64,000 nt of DNA from Mesoflavibacter sp. (GCA_017792345.1 CP051228.1:248001-312000), one strand, 5' to 3'. Shown: positions 19,638 through 29,760, numbered from the stretch's first letter. The notes: generated by a model from the letters alone, not told the origin. Made by a program: numbers and translations.

Positions 19638-20297
19638 TCAAATATCACGCAACATAATTACCTCGCCGCCGGCCGACGCCGCGTCGTCGGGGTCATGCGT
19701 GACCAAAAGGACCGGAATTCCGCGCCCGGCCGCATGTTCGAACACGAACTGACGGAACCGCGCACGCAGGTCGGCATCGAGTTTAGAGAACGGTTCATCG
19801 AGCAGCAGCGCTTCGGGCTCCGCCAACAGCGCCCGCAGGCAGGCGACCCGCGCCCGCTGACCGCCGGACAAGGTCGCGGGATCCCGTCCGGCGAACCCGG
19901 TCAGCCCCGCATCCGCCAACGCCGTTTCGATCCGCGCCCGGCGATCCGACCGTGACAGGCCCTGGGGCAGTCCAAAGGCCAGATTGTCGCCGACGCTTAG
20001 ATGCGGGAACAGCAGATCGTCCTGAAAGAGTATCCCCGTCCGCCGGTATTGCGCCGGAAGTCCGGCCAGGGCGCGGCCGTTGAGGGAAACCATCCCCGAC
20101 AGGGCGAAGACCGGATCCAGCGTCCCGCATATGGCGGATAGCAGGGTCGACTTGCCCGAGCCGCTGGGACCCATGATGGTCGCGGTCCGGCCGGGCGCCA
20201 CCGTCAGGGTAATCGGCGCGAAGAGCGGGGCGCCGCGCAGCGCGATACTGGCATCCCGCAGCACGAGGCCTTCGCTTTCCGGCAAGCTTCCGGTCAT
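19638..20297 (-). CDS. ynjD: ABC transporter ATPase, YnjD-like
   Basis: A 219-residue cytoplasmic ATPase. It has Walker A GPSGSGKSTLL (about residue 47), the Q-loop in GILFQDDLLFPHLSV, signature LSGGQRARVACLRALL, Walker B ALLLDEPFSKLD and the H-loop LLVTHDPDD. With the two-domain permease and receptor upstream it forms a YnjBCD-type importer of unknown substrate; ThiQ-like ATPases are close relatives. Start taken at ATG 20297, one base after the ynjC stop, with GAAGGA upstream. It is the last gene of the operon. Confidence 0.88.
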   Translation of the reverse strand: MTGSLPESEGLVLRDASIALRGAPLFAPITLTVAPGRTATIMGPSGSGKSTLLSAICGTLDPVFALSGMVSLNGRALAGLPAQYRRTGILFQDDLLFPHLSVGDNLAFGLPQGLSRSDRRARIETALADAGLTGFAGRDPATLSGGQRARVACLRALLAEPEALLLDEPFSKLDADLRARFRQFVFEHAAGRGIPVLLVTHDPDDAASAGGEVIMLRDI

Positions 20298-20298
20298 C

Positions 20299-22017
20299 CT
20301 ATCCTTCCCTTCCAAAAGTCGCGCGGCGCATCAGTACCGGCGTTACCGCCGCCAGGGCGAATAGGGCCAACGGCAGAACACCCTGCAGTACGACCAAGGT
20401 TCCGATGGTCCGCCGGTCCCCGCCCCCGGCCAGTGCCACCGCCTCGGTGGTCAGGGTCGTGAGGCGCCCTGCGCCGGCGAAGACGGTCGGCAGATATTCC
20501 CCGACGCTGACCGCAAACCCCACCGCGAAGGCTATCAGTATCGGGCGCAGCAGCATCGGCAGCTTCACCCGCCCGAAAATTCGCCAAGGTCCCGCCCCCA
20601 GACAGGCCGCCGCGCGGGCATAGCGCGAATCCAGCGCTCTGTAGGGATCGGACAGCGACAGAAAGATATAGGGCAGCACGAACAGCAGATGCGCCCAGAC
20701 CAGTCCGATCCAATGCCCATCCAGCCCGCCGCCGACCAAGAGGATCTGCGCGCCGAACAGAAAGGCGACCTGCGGTACGATCAGCGGCGTGTAGAGGAGC
20801 CACAGCGCCCGGTTGGTCGGCCGTCGCCCGGTCCGCTGCTCCGCCTCCAGGCAGAGCAGAACCAGCACAAGCGCGATTGCGGCGGAGGCAAGTCCCAGCC
20901 AGACGGTCGTCATCAGCGGCTCCGCCAATTGGTCGGCGCGCCGGGTCCAGTTGGCCAGGCTCCATTCCGACGGCAGGGCGTCCGGAAACCGCCAGCGGCG
21001 CGCGAAAGACCAGATCGTCAGTCCCACGAGCCCGAGCACGCCCAGAAGGGCGGCGCCGCACAACCCGCCCAATGCGGCCGCATTCAACCCGGCCGGCATC
21101 CGGCGCGCGCCGCGCCGGATCCAGATCCGCCCCAAGGACGCCGCCGCCTTTTCCGCCGCGATCCAGGTGCCAAGAGCCGCCAGGACGACGACGCCCTGCA
21201 GGCAGGCACCTGCAGCGGCCTGAAATTGCAGCGTCAAATCGGGATCATTGGCCCAGCGCAGAATAAGCACACCCAAGGTTGGCGCAGGGGTCACGGTCAG
21301 GATCATCGCCACATCCACGACCGACACGGAAAACGCCACGACCGCGAAGACCGGCAGGCGGATCTGCGGATAGAGACGCGGCAGCACCGTCTTCAACCAG
21401 CCGGACATCCGGTCGTAACCCAAGGATTGCGCGACCCGCATCGACCTTTCGGCCGGCACCTGGTTGAGTGCGCCCAATGTCATCAGGAACAGGAAGGGCA
21501 CTTCCTTCATGACCAGGGCCAGAACGAGGTTCCAGCCATAGGGGTCCGGCGCCAGCGCCAGATCCGGCGGGCGGTCGAACCCGGTCAGCCAGGGCGACAG
21601 GGCGCGCAGGATCCAGCCGCTGGGTGCCAGCAGGAAGGCCAACCCCATGGCCAGGGCGGCATGGGGCACTGCCAGCAACGGCGCCAACACGGCCCGGACA
21701 CGGCCGAACCAGCGCGTACCATAGGCGGCCGCGCAAAACAGGGCGACCAGGGTGAAGGAAATCGCCGTTGCGGACAGACCGGTGACGAAGCTGCGCAGGG
21801 TCGCATCCGCGACGCCCGGATACTCCGCAAGCGTCCGCCAGGGGTCGAGAGAGACCGCCTCCCCACCCAGCGCCGGCAGAAAACCGAAAGCCGGCAAAAG
21901 GGTCCCGACAAGCCCCGCCGCCACCGGCCCCAGAAAGACCGCCAGCGTCAGGCCCGGCACCAGGCGCAGAAACCCGGCACGGCGCGAGCCGTCCGGTGGC
22001 GCGGCGTCAGCTGCCAT
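20299..22017 (-). CDS. ynjC: Two-domain ABC permease, YnjC-like
   Basis: A 572-residue inner-membrane protein made of two fused permease halves, each with about six helices and its own cytoplasmic EAA-type loop: AERSMRVAQSLGYDRMSGW (about residue 190) and SRYARAAACLGAGPWRIFGR (about residue 480). Fused binding-protein-dependent permeases of this kind occur in FbpB, ThiP and YnjC; the neighbours make YnjC the best match. Its start overlaps the ynjB stop by 11 bases, so the two are translationally coupled. Confidence 0.9.
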   Translation of the reverse strand: MAADAAPPDGSRRAGFLRLVPGLTLAVFLGPVAAGLVGTLLPAFGFLPALGGEAVSLDPWRTLAEYPGVADATLRSFVTGLSATAISFTLVALFCAAAYGTRWFGRVRAVLAPLLAVPHAALAMGLAFLLAPSGWILRALSPWLTGFDRPPDLALAPDPYGWNLVLALVMKEVPFLFLMTLGALNQVPAERSMRVAQSLGYDRMSGWLKTVLPRLYPQIRLPVFAVVAFSVSVVDVAMILTVTPAPTLGVLILRWANDPDLTLQFQAAAGACLQGVVVLAALGTWIAAEKAAASLGRIWIRRGARRMPAGLNAAALGGLCGAALLGVLGLVGLTIWSFARRWRFPDALPSEWSLANWTRRADQLAEPLMTTVWLGLASAAIALVLVLLCLEAEQRTGRRPTNRALWLLYTPLIVPQVAFLFGAQILLVGGGLDGHWIGLVWAHLLFVLPYIFLSLSDPYRALDSRYARAAACLGAGPWRIFGRVKLPMLLRPILIAFAVGFAVSVGEYLPTVFAGAGRLTTLTTEAVALAGGGDRRTIGTLVVLQGVLPLALFALAAVTPVLMRRATFGREG

Positions 22018-23209
22018 ACCGCTCCAGCCAGGAAGCCTCGATCCGGGTCATCCAGCTTGGATGCGGTTCCGGCAAGGTCGGCCCCAGTTCCGCCGGCCCC
22101 AGAGTGGCGATACCGCGCGGCAGGGCGTCGAACTGCGCGCGCCCCTCCTCCGACAGGCGGTCCATACTCAGAACGGTCATGTCGCCCCAGACGTCCGGAT
22201 GCTGTTTCCGGGCCTGGGCTTCCGGCGACAGGAGAAAATTCGCCGCCACCATGGCCGCCGCCTTATGCGCGGCGTTGTAGGGAATGGCGACATAATGGGT
22301 GTTGCCGATCGTCCCTTCCGCCAGCACAAAGGTTCGCACCGTGTCCGGCAGCAGGTCCTGCGCGATCGCGGAGGATGCCTTGCCGGGATGGAAGGACAAC
22401 GCGAAATCGACCGCCCCTTCGTCCAACAGGCGGATCAGCGCGTCGTCGCCGGACGGAAAATCCTTGCCGTCGCGCCAAAGGACCGGATGCAGCCGGTCGA
22501 GATAGGCCCAGAGCGGCGCGGTGACGGCATCGAAATTGTCGCCCGCCTCCAACAGCAGGGCCTCGGGATCGTCGACCAACTCATAGAGCGCCTGTTTCAG
22601 GAAGGTCGTGCCGAGAAATTGCGGCGGGGCCGGATAGGTGACGCGACCCGGATTTGCGGCGGCATGATCCAGCAATGCTGCCATTGAGGCCGGCGGTTCC
22701 GATACCGTCTGCGTATCGTAGATGAAAACCAGTTTCGCCTGGCCATAGGGCGATTCATAGCCGCCCGTCGGAATGGTGAAGTCCAGTTCAATCGCCGGGT
22801 TCGCCGCGACATCGATCAGGGCATAGTTCGGCAGCGACGGCGTGATCGGCCCGTGCAGAAGATCCTGATCCTTCATCGCCTTGAAATTCTCGCCATTGAT
22901 CCAGATGAGGTCGACAGACCCATCCGCATGGCGGCCCGCCGCCTTCTCCGCCACCACCTTGCGCACGGCCTCGGCGGTATCGCTCAGCTTCACATGGACC
23001 AATTCGATGTCATACTCTTCGGCCAGGCGTTCCCCGACCCAGGCGACATAGTCGTTGATGCCTTCATCCCCGCCCCAGGCGTTCCAGTAGAGGGTCTGGC
23101 CGCGCGCTTCGGCCACGGTCTCCTCCCAGCTCTGCGCCTGCGCCGCCGGCAGACCGCCCAGCGCCAGTCCGACCGCAAGAGCCGCCCGCCAAATCTTTGA
23201 AATCGCCAT
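22007..23209 (-). CDS. ynjB: ABC transporter solute receptor, YnjB-like
   Basis: A 400-residue periplasmic receptor with a Sec signal (LALGGLPAAQAQ, cleavage near residue 25). Characteristic segments are LYWNAWGGDEGINDYVAWV just after the signal, DLIWINGENFKAMKDQDLLHGP and YGQAKLVFIYD, all typical of COG4134 (YnjB). It relates to thiamin- and iron-type receptors, but the ligand of this family is unknown. GAGAGGATG precedes the ATG at 23209. First gene of ynjBCD; the adjacent upstream DNA holds no recognised operator. Confidence 0.9.
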   Translation of the reverse strand: MAISKIWRAALAVGLALGGLPAAQAQSWEETVAEARGQTLYWNAWGGDEGINDYVAWVGERLAEEYDIELVHVKLSDTAEAVRKVVAEKAAGRHADGSVDLIWINGENFKAMKDQDLLHGPITPSLPNYALIDVAANPAIELDFTIPTGGYESPYGQAKLVFIYDTQTVSEPPASMAALLDHAAANPGRVTYPAPPQFLGTTFLKQALYELVDDPEALLLEAGDNFDAVTAPLWAYLDRLHPVLWRDGKDFPSGDDALIRLLDEGAVDFALSFHPGKASSAIAQDLLPDTVRTFVLAEGTIGNTHYVAIPYNAAHKAAAMVAANFLLSPEAQARKQHPDVWGDMTVLSMDRLSEEGRAQFDALPRGIATLGPAELGPTLPEPHPSWMTRIEASWLERYGS

Positions 23210-23597
23210 GGAACATCCTCTCGCTCAAACCCGTCTTCTTGACGCCAAAGGTAGTTCAACTGATCCGGCACGGCCAGCGGCGCCACGCCGTTCGGCTCGG
23301 TCTTCACGCAATTGTGCCCGGCGCGAAGTCATGCTACAGCGTTTGCCGTCAGGCCGATCCGCGATGGACCGGCACGCAGTTTTGAGGATTTCGGGATCGC
23401 CATGACCCGCCATGCCGCCCACCGCGATGCGCGACGAAGCCGCGCCGCGTCCGCCCGACGACCGGGCAGGACCGGCGGTGTATTCGCGCGCGGTGACGGC
23501 GTGCAAGGGACGGTTTGTCGCTAAGGTTCGGCACCATCCTCTTCCTCTCTCCGTCACGCGCCGGTTTTGACGGGTACGAGAGATAGGAAGACACCCG
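23210..23597. other. 388-base gap between ynjB and the GNAT gene
   Basis: A divergent intergenic region carrying the promoters of ynjB (minus) and the acetyltransferase (plus). Short open frames occur on both strands, but they are arginine-rich, have no recognisable family and lack convincing ribosome-binding sites. I see no riboswitch, tRNA or repeat. Confidence 0.5.
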
Positions 23598-24095
23598 ATG
23601 CAATATTCCCTGACGCAAGAAGTTCCCACCGATTCCGACGATATCGACGCGCTGATCGACAGCGCCTTCGGCCCCGGCCGCCTGACCCGGACGGTCCACC
23701 GGTTCCGGAAATCCGTCCCGCCGATGAACGAATACGGCTTCGTCGCCCGGCTGGAGGGCGAGATGGTGGCCTCAATCCGGTTCTGGCCTGTCGTCCTGCC
23801 CTGCGGCACGACAATCCCGATGCTGGGCCCGCTGGCGGTACGCCCCGAAATCCGCGGCCTGGGCATCGGCCGCGCCCTGGTACGCAAAGGCATGGACACG
23901 GTCCGGGTCAGCGGCATGCCCGCCATCGTGATCGTTGGCGATCCCGGCTATTACGCGCCTTTCGGATTCAGCGTCGAACCGGTCCAGGGCCTCGATCTGG
24001 GCGGCCCGGTCGTGCCACTGACCCTGATGGGCATCGAATATGAAGCCGGGGCATTGTCCGGCAAGTCCGGCACGGTGGAACCGGTTCCCACTTGA
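23598..24095 (+). CDS. GNAT-family N-acetyltransferase, YhbS-like
   Basis: A 165-residue single-domain GNAT protein. The acetyl-CoA site is LAVRPEIRGLGIGRALVRKG (about residues 79-98), followed by AIVIVGDPGYYAPFGFSVE, which is typical of the YhbS subgroup. It may acetylate a small molecule or protein; the substrate cannot be told from the sequence. AGATAGGAAG lies upstream of ATG 23598. Monocistronic; a tRNA-Gly gene follows after 38 bases. Confidence 0.9.
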   Translation: MQYSLTQEVPTDSDDIDALIDSAFGPGRLTRTVHRFRKSVPPMNEYGFVARLEGEMVASIRFWPVVLPCGTTIPMLGPLAVRPEIRGLGIGRALVRKGMDTVRVSGMPAIVIVGDPGYYAPFGFSVEPVQGLDLGGPVVPLTLMGIEYEAGALSGKSGTVEPVPT

Positions 24096-24133
24096 TCGGA
24101 ACCCCGCCGCTCACTATAAACCGGCCTCAGGAC

Positions 24134-24207
24134 GCGGGTGTAGTTCAATGGTAGAACGGCAGCTTCCCAAGCTGCATACGAGGGTTCGATTCCCTTCACC
24201 CGCTCCA
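24134..24207 (+). tRNA. tRNA-Gly (anticodon CCC)
   Basis: A 74-base cloverleaf with the CCA end encoded. The acceptor stem GCGGGTG (24134-24140) pairs with CACCCGC (24197-24203). The anticodon stem GCAGC/GCTGC encloses TTCCCAA, giving anticodon CCC at 24166-24168. The T arm contains GGTTCGATTCC. It reads the GGG glycine codon. Confidence 0.97.
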
Positions 24208-24233
24208 GTTCCTCCCCGCAATGTCCGAACCGA

Positions 24234-25154
24234 TCACACCTCCGGGACCGGCATGTCCAGTTCCTCGTAGATCCAGGCGCGGAAAGCGGCGATTTTGGGA
24301 TCGGCCAGGGCTCCGGGAAGCATGACCAGGCGGTAGCTGGCCTCCGCCTTCACCGTCATGCCGAAGGGGGCAACGAGGTTTCCGTTCTTCAGGGCATCCG
24401 TCACAAGAGCGGACCGGCCGACCATGACGCCGCGACCGGCCAGGCAGGCCTGGATCATCATGTGGCTGTCACTGAATTTCGGGCCGCGGCTCCAATCGAC
24501 CCCGTCCGCGCCGCCGACAATTTCCAGAAACCGCCCCCATTCGATCGGCCCCATCACCTTCGCGTCGGAATCGTGCAGCAATGTGTGATGTGCCAGATCG
24601 GCATAGCCCCGGATCGGATGTTCGGCATGGTTGACCAGATCCGGACTGCAGACGACCCCGAGATACTCGTCCATCAAGGTCTCGACATGTAGTCCCGGGA
24701 AGTCGCGGGTTCCGTAGCGTATGGCGACGTCGATATCCTCCGCCTCCAGATCGACCACCCGGTCGAATGTCGCCAGCATGACATCGATTTCGGGATGGAT
24801 GGCATCGAAGCGGTGCAGCCGCGGCGTCAGCCATTGCGCCCCGAAGGACGACAGACAGGTCACCTTTAGGGTACGCGAATCTTGCCCTTCCATCGCGCGG
24901 CGCGTCGCCCCCTCGATCTGGTCGAGCGCTTCGCTCAGGGGCGGCAGATAGGCTTTCGCGACATCGGTCACTGCAAGACCGCGCGGCAGACGCCGAAACA
25001 ATGCTCGGCCCAGCCATTCCTCCAATTGCTTGACCTGCTGACTGATCGCGGACGGGGTGACGGCAAGTTCCTCGGCCGCCTCCACGAAGCTTCGGTGCCG
25101 CGCGGCGGCCTCAAATGCCCGGACTGCCTTCAGCGGCGGAAGACGTCGACGCAT
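24234..25154 (-). CDS. LysR-family regulator, GcvA-like
   Basis: A 306-residue transcription regulator. Residues 6-65 form the winged helix (LKAVRAFEAAARHRSF…AISQQVKQLEEWLG) and residues 90-300 the periplasmic-receptor-like effector domain. RLPRGLAVTDVAKAYLPPL and the DVAIRYGTRDFPGL segment are typical of the GcvA/AmpR branch. It diverges from the DUF1127 gene across 126 bases, and that small gene is its most likely nearby target. The effector is unknown; adjacency to tRNA-Gly does not imply glycine regulation. Confidence 0.92.
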   Translation of the reverse strand: MRRRLPPLKAVRAFEAAARHRSFVEAAEELAVTPSAISQQVKQLEEWLGRALFRRLPRGLAVTDVAKAYLPPLSEALDQIEGATRRAMEGQDSRTLKVTCLSSFGAQWLTPRLHRFDAIHPEIDVMLATFDRVVDLEAEDIDVAIRYGTRDFPGLHVETLMDEYLGVVCSPDLVNHAEHPIRGYADLAHHTLLHDSDAKVMGPIEWGRFLEIVGGADGVDWSRGPKFSDSHMMIQACLAGRGVMVGRSALVTDALKNGNLVAPFGMTVKAEASYRLVMLPGALADPKIAAFRAWIYEELDMPVPEV

Positions 25155-25280
25155 CGAATTCTCCTTGAGTAACTTTTTCTAAGCCAATGACCCGGATATT
25201 CGCGTTTGTTCTAGAATCAGACAAGGGCCATCTTAGCCACAGACGGGGCGATGAAACCTCAACCGAGAAGGACTAACGCC

Positions 25281-25493
25281 ATGACTGATGTGACCTGCGG
25301 CCAAAGTTACACCCATTTCGCCAACGCAGTCGAACGGGACGGACTGACGATTGGTGCCGTCTTGAAGGCCTGGCACTTCCGCTGGCAGAGCCGTCAGCGC
25401 CTGTCCAGGATGACGGACCGAGAACTGGACGATATCGGCCTCGACCGACGCGCTGTCGAGCGTGAAATCGAAAAGCCGTTCTGGCAGCGCTGA
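25281..25493 (+). CDS. DUF1127 (YjiS-like) small protein
   Basis: A 70-residue protein with the DUF1127 core at its C-terminus: WHFRWQSRQRLSRMTDRELDDIGLDR. In alphaproteobacteria, short DUF1127 proteins of this type bind RNA or affect phosphate and carbon metabolism and growth phase. The N-terminal extension of about 25 residues is not conserved in the core family. GAGAAGGAC supports ATG 25281. It is monocistronic and ends before a bidirectional terminator. Confidence 0.88.
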   Translation: MTDVTCGQSYTHFANAVERDGLTIGAVLKAWHFRWQSRQRLSRMTDRELDDIGLDRRAVEREIEKPFWQR

Positions 25494-25518
25494 TCCCCTG
25501 GCGCGATGTCAGTAACAC

Positions 25519-25546
25519 GAAAGGGCCGGCATATGCCGGCCCTTTC
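25519..25546. terminator. Bidirectional terminator between DUF1127 and ccrM
   Basis: A perfect palindrome: GAAAGGGCCGGC, ATAT, GCCGGCCCTTTC. It has A-rich and T-rich flanks on both sides and lies between two convergent stop codons (25493 and 25569). It can serve both genes. Confidence 0.85.
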
Positions 25547-25568
25547 CCTGTTCGCGATCCGGAAAGGA

Positions 25569-26776
<1,208 letters not shown>

Positions 26777-26777
<1 letters not shown>

Positions 26778-27421
26778 TAGATATTGAGGGCCGTCTGAAG
26801 CCGCGCCTTGATGGGCGCGAAACTGGTCCGATGGTGGGGCGTCACACCCAAGCGATCCAGACCCGCACGATGGGCCGCCGTGCCGTATCCCATATTGGTC
26901 TCCCAGCCATAGCCGGGATGGTCCCGCGCCAGTTCGACCATGGCGCGGTCGCGCCGCACCTTCGCCAGGATCGACGCGGCCGCGATGGCGATTGAGGCGC
27001 TGTCGCCCTTCACGATCAGGCGGGTCGGCACGCCCAGCTTCGGGTCCCGATTGCCGTCGACCAGGGCACAGCCGGGGCGGCGTGGCAGTGCGGCCAGGGC
27101 GCGCCGCATCGCCAGAAGACTGGCCTGCAGAATGTTCAATTCGTCGATCTCGGCGACGCTGGCCTCCCCGAATGCATGCGGGATCGCGGCGGCGAGTGGG
27201 TCAAAGAGTGCGTCGCGTCGGTCGAGCGAAAGCTTCTTGGAATCGTCCAGCGACGCAAACAGCGTCTCCGGCAGGCCGCCCGTCGCGTCGGCCGCGTCCG
27301 GCAGCACCACCGCGCAGGCCATGACCGGTCCGGCCCAGGGACCGCGCCCGACCTCGTCCAATCCCGCAACCGGCCCGTCCGCTTCGGCCAGCAGCTCACG
27401 CTCATGGCGCAGATCAGGCAT
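26777..27421 (-). CDS. rnhB: Ribonuclease HII
   Basis: A 214-residue endonuclease that nicks RNA/DNA hybrids and misincorporated ribonucleotides. Acidic catalytic residues are in AGLDEVGRGPWAGPV (about residue 20, the DEVGRG motif) and in CALVDGNRDP (about residue 115), with KGDSASIAIAAASILAKV as the conserved helix. Start at ATG 27421, which overlaps the end of the antiporter gene by 8 bases. The frame is open upstream but there lies inside that gene. In Caulobacter, rnhB also lies next to ccrM, so this linkage is conserved in alphaproteobacteria. Confidence 0.95.
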
Positions 27422-28928
27422 TCTTGGGCTTGCCGGCGCCGCCCTTTTCCTCCGCGGCGGGTGCTTCCGGATCCGGTCGCGCAGAGGGTTGTTTCGGGGG
27501 CGCCTTGCGTTTCTTGGGCGGGGTTGCGTCCATGGCCGCGTCTTCCGGCGGCGGGGCGGATTTGTCCACCTCGCCCGGCAGCTTCTTGCGGATCGGGCTC
27601 TCCTCCAGCTTCTGCGCGGCATGCCGGCGCATCCTGTCGATGCGGATCTGAAGCCAGGTCGCGATCCGGAAAGCGACGGCGAACAGTGCCCTGGACGTCC
27701 GCTTCGTCACCTGCCATTCGCGGAAATAGGCGAAGCGCAGCAGGCCCCCGACACTGGAAATATGCCCCGCCGCCCGGTGCCGGATACGCTTGTTCAGGTC
27801 GAACATCAGCGGGCTGGTCACCAGGGAGAAAACCGTCAGGGCCACGATCATCTTGTGGATTTCCGGCCCGATCACATTGGACGACAGCGCCACCGCCGCC
27901 ATCACGAAGGAGAATTCCCCAAGCTGCCCAATGACCAGAGAAACCGAAAAGGCGGTCTGCCAATTCTGCCCCTGCAGGCGCAGGATGAAGACGTTCAGCG
28001 CCGTCTTGAACACCGCAACGAAGACCATGAGGCCGATCAACAGCCAGATGTTCTCCCAGACGAAGGGCAGATCGATCAACAGGCCGATGGACAGGAAAAA
28101 GACCATCATCAGGATCGCCTGGATCGGGCCGGCATTCTCATGCACTTCCTGACGCTGGGCGCTGTTGCCGACGATCAGACCGGCCAGGAAGGCACCGAAG
28201 GCAGGCGACAGGCCGATGACACCGGCGATGGTCGCGAAGCCGAAACAGAAGGCGAATGCCGCCAATGGCTTCAGATCGGCATTCTTGCTGACAATCTGGT
28301 GGAAGGGCAGATCGACCTTGGACCGGCGCGTCAGGAACAGGATGATCAGTACCAGAATGCCGATCGACAGCGCCACTTCCAGGATCATGTGCAGGATGGC
28401 GCCTTCGCTTTCGGACGCCATGTTGCCGATCACGACCAGCATCGGCGCGACCGCCAGATCCTGGGCGATCAGGATGCCGACGGCCAGGCGCCCGACATTG
28501 TTGCGAAGCTCCCCGGTATCCTCCAGCACCTTCACCGCGACGGCGGTCGACGACAGGGCGAGGCAGAACCCGAACAGGATCGCCCATTCCCGGGGCCAAT
28601 CGAAAAGCCCGCCCAGCACATAAAGCGCGCCGACCGACAGGCCAATCTGAGCCAGGGCGGAGACGATGGCGACCTTCCAGATCGTCCGGAAGCTGCGCAG
28701 GCTCAACTCCATGCCGATGAAATACAGCAGCATGATGACGCCTAGCTGCGCCAGAAGGTCGATGGTTTCGCGATTGTCGACCAGGGACAGGCCGTTCGGT
28801 CCCAGGATCAGACCGGCAAAGATATAGCCGATAATGGCCGGCTGCCTTAGCCGGACCATGACCATGCCGCACAGAACGGCGGCGACGGCTACAATTGCAA
28901 TTCCCGTGAGATCAGAAGCACCGTGCAT
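27414..28928 (-). CDS. KefB/CPA2-type cation:proton antiporter
   Basis: A 504-residue inner-membrane protein with 12-13 helices in the first ~385 residues and the CPA2 (Na+/H+ exchanger) fold. Signatures are RQPAIIGYIFAGLILGP (about residue 30), QLGVIMLLYFIGMELSL and LSPAFGAFLAGLIVGNS. Unlike full-length KefB/C it lacks a TrkA-N domain. Instead it ends in a ~70-residue Pro/Lys/Ala-rich tail that looks disordered (PPKKRKAPPKQPSARPDPE). Likely exports K+ or Na+ for protons. It is first in a unit with rnhB; the fold-back element lies 75 bases upstream. Confidence 0.88.
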   Translation of the reverse strand: MHGASDLTGIAIVAVAAVLCGMVMVRLRQPAIIGYIFAGLILGPNGLSLVDNRETIDLLAQLGVIMLLYFIGMELSLRSFRTIWKVAIVSALAQIGLSVGALYVLGGLFDWPREWAILFGFCLALSSTAVAVKVLEDTGELRNNVGRLAVGILIAQDLAVAPMLVVIGNMASESEGAILHMILEVALSIGILVLIILFLTRRSKVDLPFHQIVSKNADLKPLAAFAFCFGFATIAGVIGLSPAFGAFLAGLIVGNSAQRQEVHENAGPIQAILMMVFFLSIGLLIDLPFVWENIWLLIGLMVFVAVFKTALNVFILRLQGQNWQTAFSVSLVIGQLGEFSFVMAAVALSSNVIGPEIHKMIVALTVFSLVTSPLMFDLNKRIRHRAAGHISSVGGLLRFAYFREWQVTKRTSRALFAVAFRIATWLQIRIDRMRRHAAQKLEESPIRKKLPGEVDKSAPPPEDAAMDATPPKKRKAPPKQPSARPDPEAPAAEEKGGAGKPKNA

Positions 28929-29003
28929 GATGCAGCCATCTTAGCATGGAATTTCCGGGGGAATAGGACAAAGCCGTGAAATTGCTGAAAGATTTCAGCG
29001 GAT

Positions 29004-29269
29004 CTAGAGCGGTATGCGATCAGATGGAATCACCTGAGATCGGTATGGCGGGTTGTCGGTTAGGAGCGTCGGCGCAGGCGATGCGGGGCATCGTCCAGCC
29101 GACGCGACGACACCGACGGCCCGCCATACCGACCTTCGGCGCCGTCTTCGGCTCCCTGGACCGCGTTGCGGCACGCTTCCGATGCCCCGCATCGCCACGC
29201 GCGCCGCTCCTAACCAGGAAACCGAAGATGGCGTCTCAGGCGGTTCCATCTGATCGCATACCGCTCTAG
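29004..29269. mobile_element. Fold-back, MITE-like element with 26-bp perfect terminal inverted repeats
   Basis: The left end (29004-29029, CTAGAGCGGTATGCG…) and right end (29244-29269) are perfect 26-bp inverted repeats. Further inward both arms share blocks such as CCTGAGA, GGTTAGGAGCG and GGCGATGCGGGGCATCG. Each arm also has its own nested hairpin: CGGTATGGCGGG (29041-29052) pairs with 29120-29131, and a CGCC-TCTTCGG segment near the right end pairs with its partner near 29140-29155. No transposase is present. The ends begin with palindromic CTAG, which could be the target duplication. Short open frames on both strands simply read through the repeat. Non-autonomous elements of this form are common in alphaproteobacteria. 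Confidence 0.75.
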
Positions 29270-29760
29270 GACAGCGTCTTCTCAAAGTCGAAGATCAGGA
29301 GCAGGCGGCTCACTGGCCCTTCATCGCCGAAGGGCAGCGTCAGGACACCGTATCGTCGGAAGCTTTTCGGCGCCCAGGTCAGGGTCGACCGAGAGTAATA
29401 GGGGCGGCGGTGACGCACTGCCCAATACAGACGTTCCGTCCCGTCATCGGCATCCGGCAAATCGCTGATCTTCGCCCCGGTGAATTCCTTACCCAGCATG
29501 TCGGTCAGCGCTGTTCCCGCAAGGCGTACCAGAAAATCCTGATCGATGACCTCCAACACGGCCATCATGGTCAGCGCCGAACGCGGCAGGGCCAGGGGGT
29601 CGATATGTTCGATCGACGGCACGTCCGCCGTCTTCGACAATTGCGTCCAATAGACGAAAGCGTCCTGCTGACCGACGGTCGGCAGGTCGGCCGCGTTGAA
29701 CGTGGTTACCATGGAACCGGCGGGTTCTGATTCGTCACGGGGAAACGGGTCGGTGGCCAT
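29266..29760 (-). CDS. PAS domain-containing protein whose stop lies in the fold-back element
   Basis: A 164-residue cytoplasmic protein with one PAS_5-like fold: QDAFVYWTQLSKTADVP lead helix, LTMMAVLEVIDQDFLVRLAGT core, FTGAKISDLPD, then RHRRPYYSRSTLTW and LTLPFGDEG. It lacks an output domain. The layout parallels the protein at 11085-11636. Start placed at ATG 29760 behind AAGG; ATG 29775 is equally possible. The stop codon TAG at 29266-29268 is part of the right terminal repeat of the fold-back element, so the original C-terminus may have been changed by insertion. The last residues (FDFEKTLS) still look like a normal final strand. Confidence 0.7.
   Translation of the reverse strand: MATDPFPRDESEPAGSMVTTFNAADLPTVGQQDAFVYWTQLSKTADVPSIEHIDPLALPRSALTMMAVLEVIDQDFLVRLAGTALTDMLGKEFTGAKISDLPDADDGTERLYWAVRHRRPYYSRSTLTWAPKSFRRYGVLTLPFGDEGPVSRLLLIFDFEKTLS

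Noticed and set aside
20689-22524. A 611-codon open frame opposite ynjC
   Set aside because: Highly Arg/Pro/Gln-rich and without membrane or domain features; ynjC on the other strand is well supported.
23225-23307. A leftward frame starting with a GTG at 23307 (KTEPNGVAPLAVPDQ…)
   Set aside because: Its first ~35 residues look protein-like, but it runs into ynjB in another frame and becomes Arg-rich, so it is not a gene as it stands.
23312-23524. A 70-codon open frame in the ynjB/GNAT gap
   Set aside because: Arg/Ala-rich, no ribosome-binding site, no recognised family.
26940-28745. A 601-codon open frame opposite the antiporter and rnhB
   Set aside because: Both genes on the minus strand have clear family signatures.
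28976-29285. Two ~95-codon open frames on opposite strands over the fold-back element
   Set aside because: Their translations resemble each other only because the element is an inverted repeat; no ribosome-binding sites and no family.
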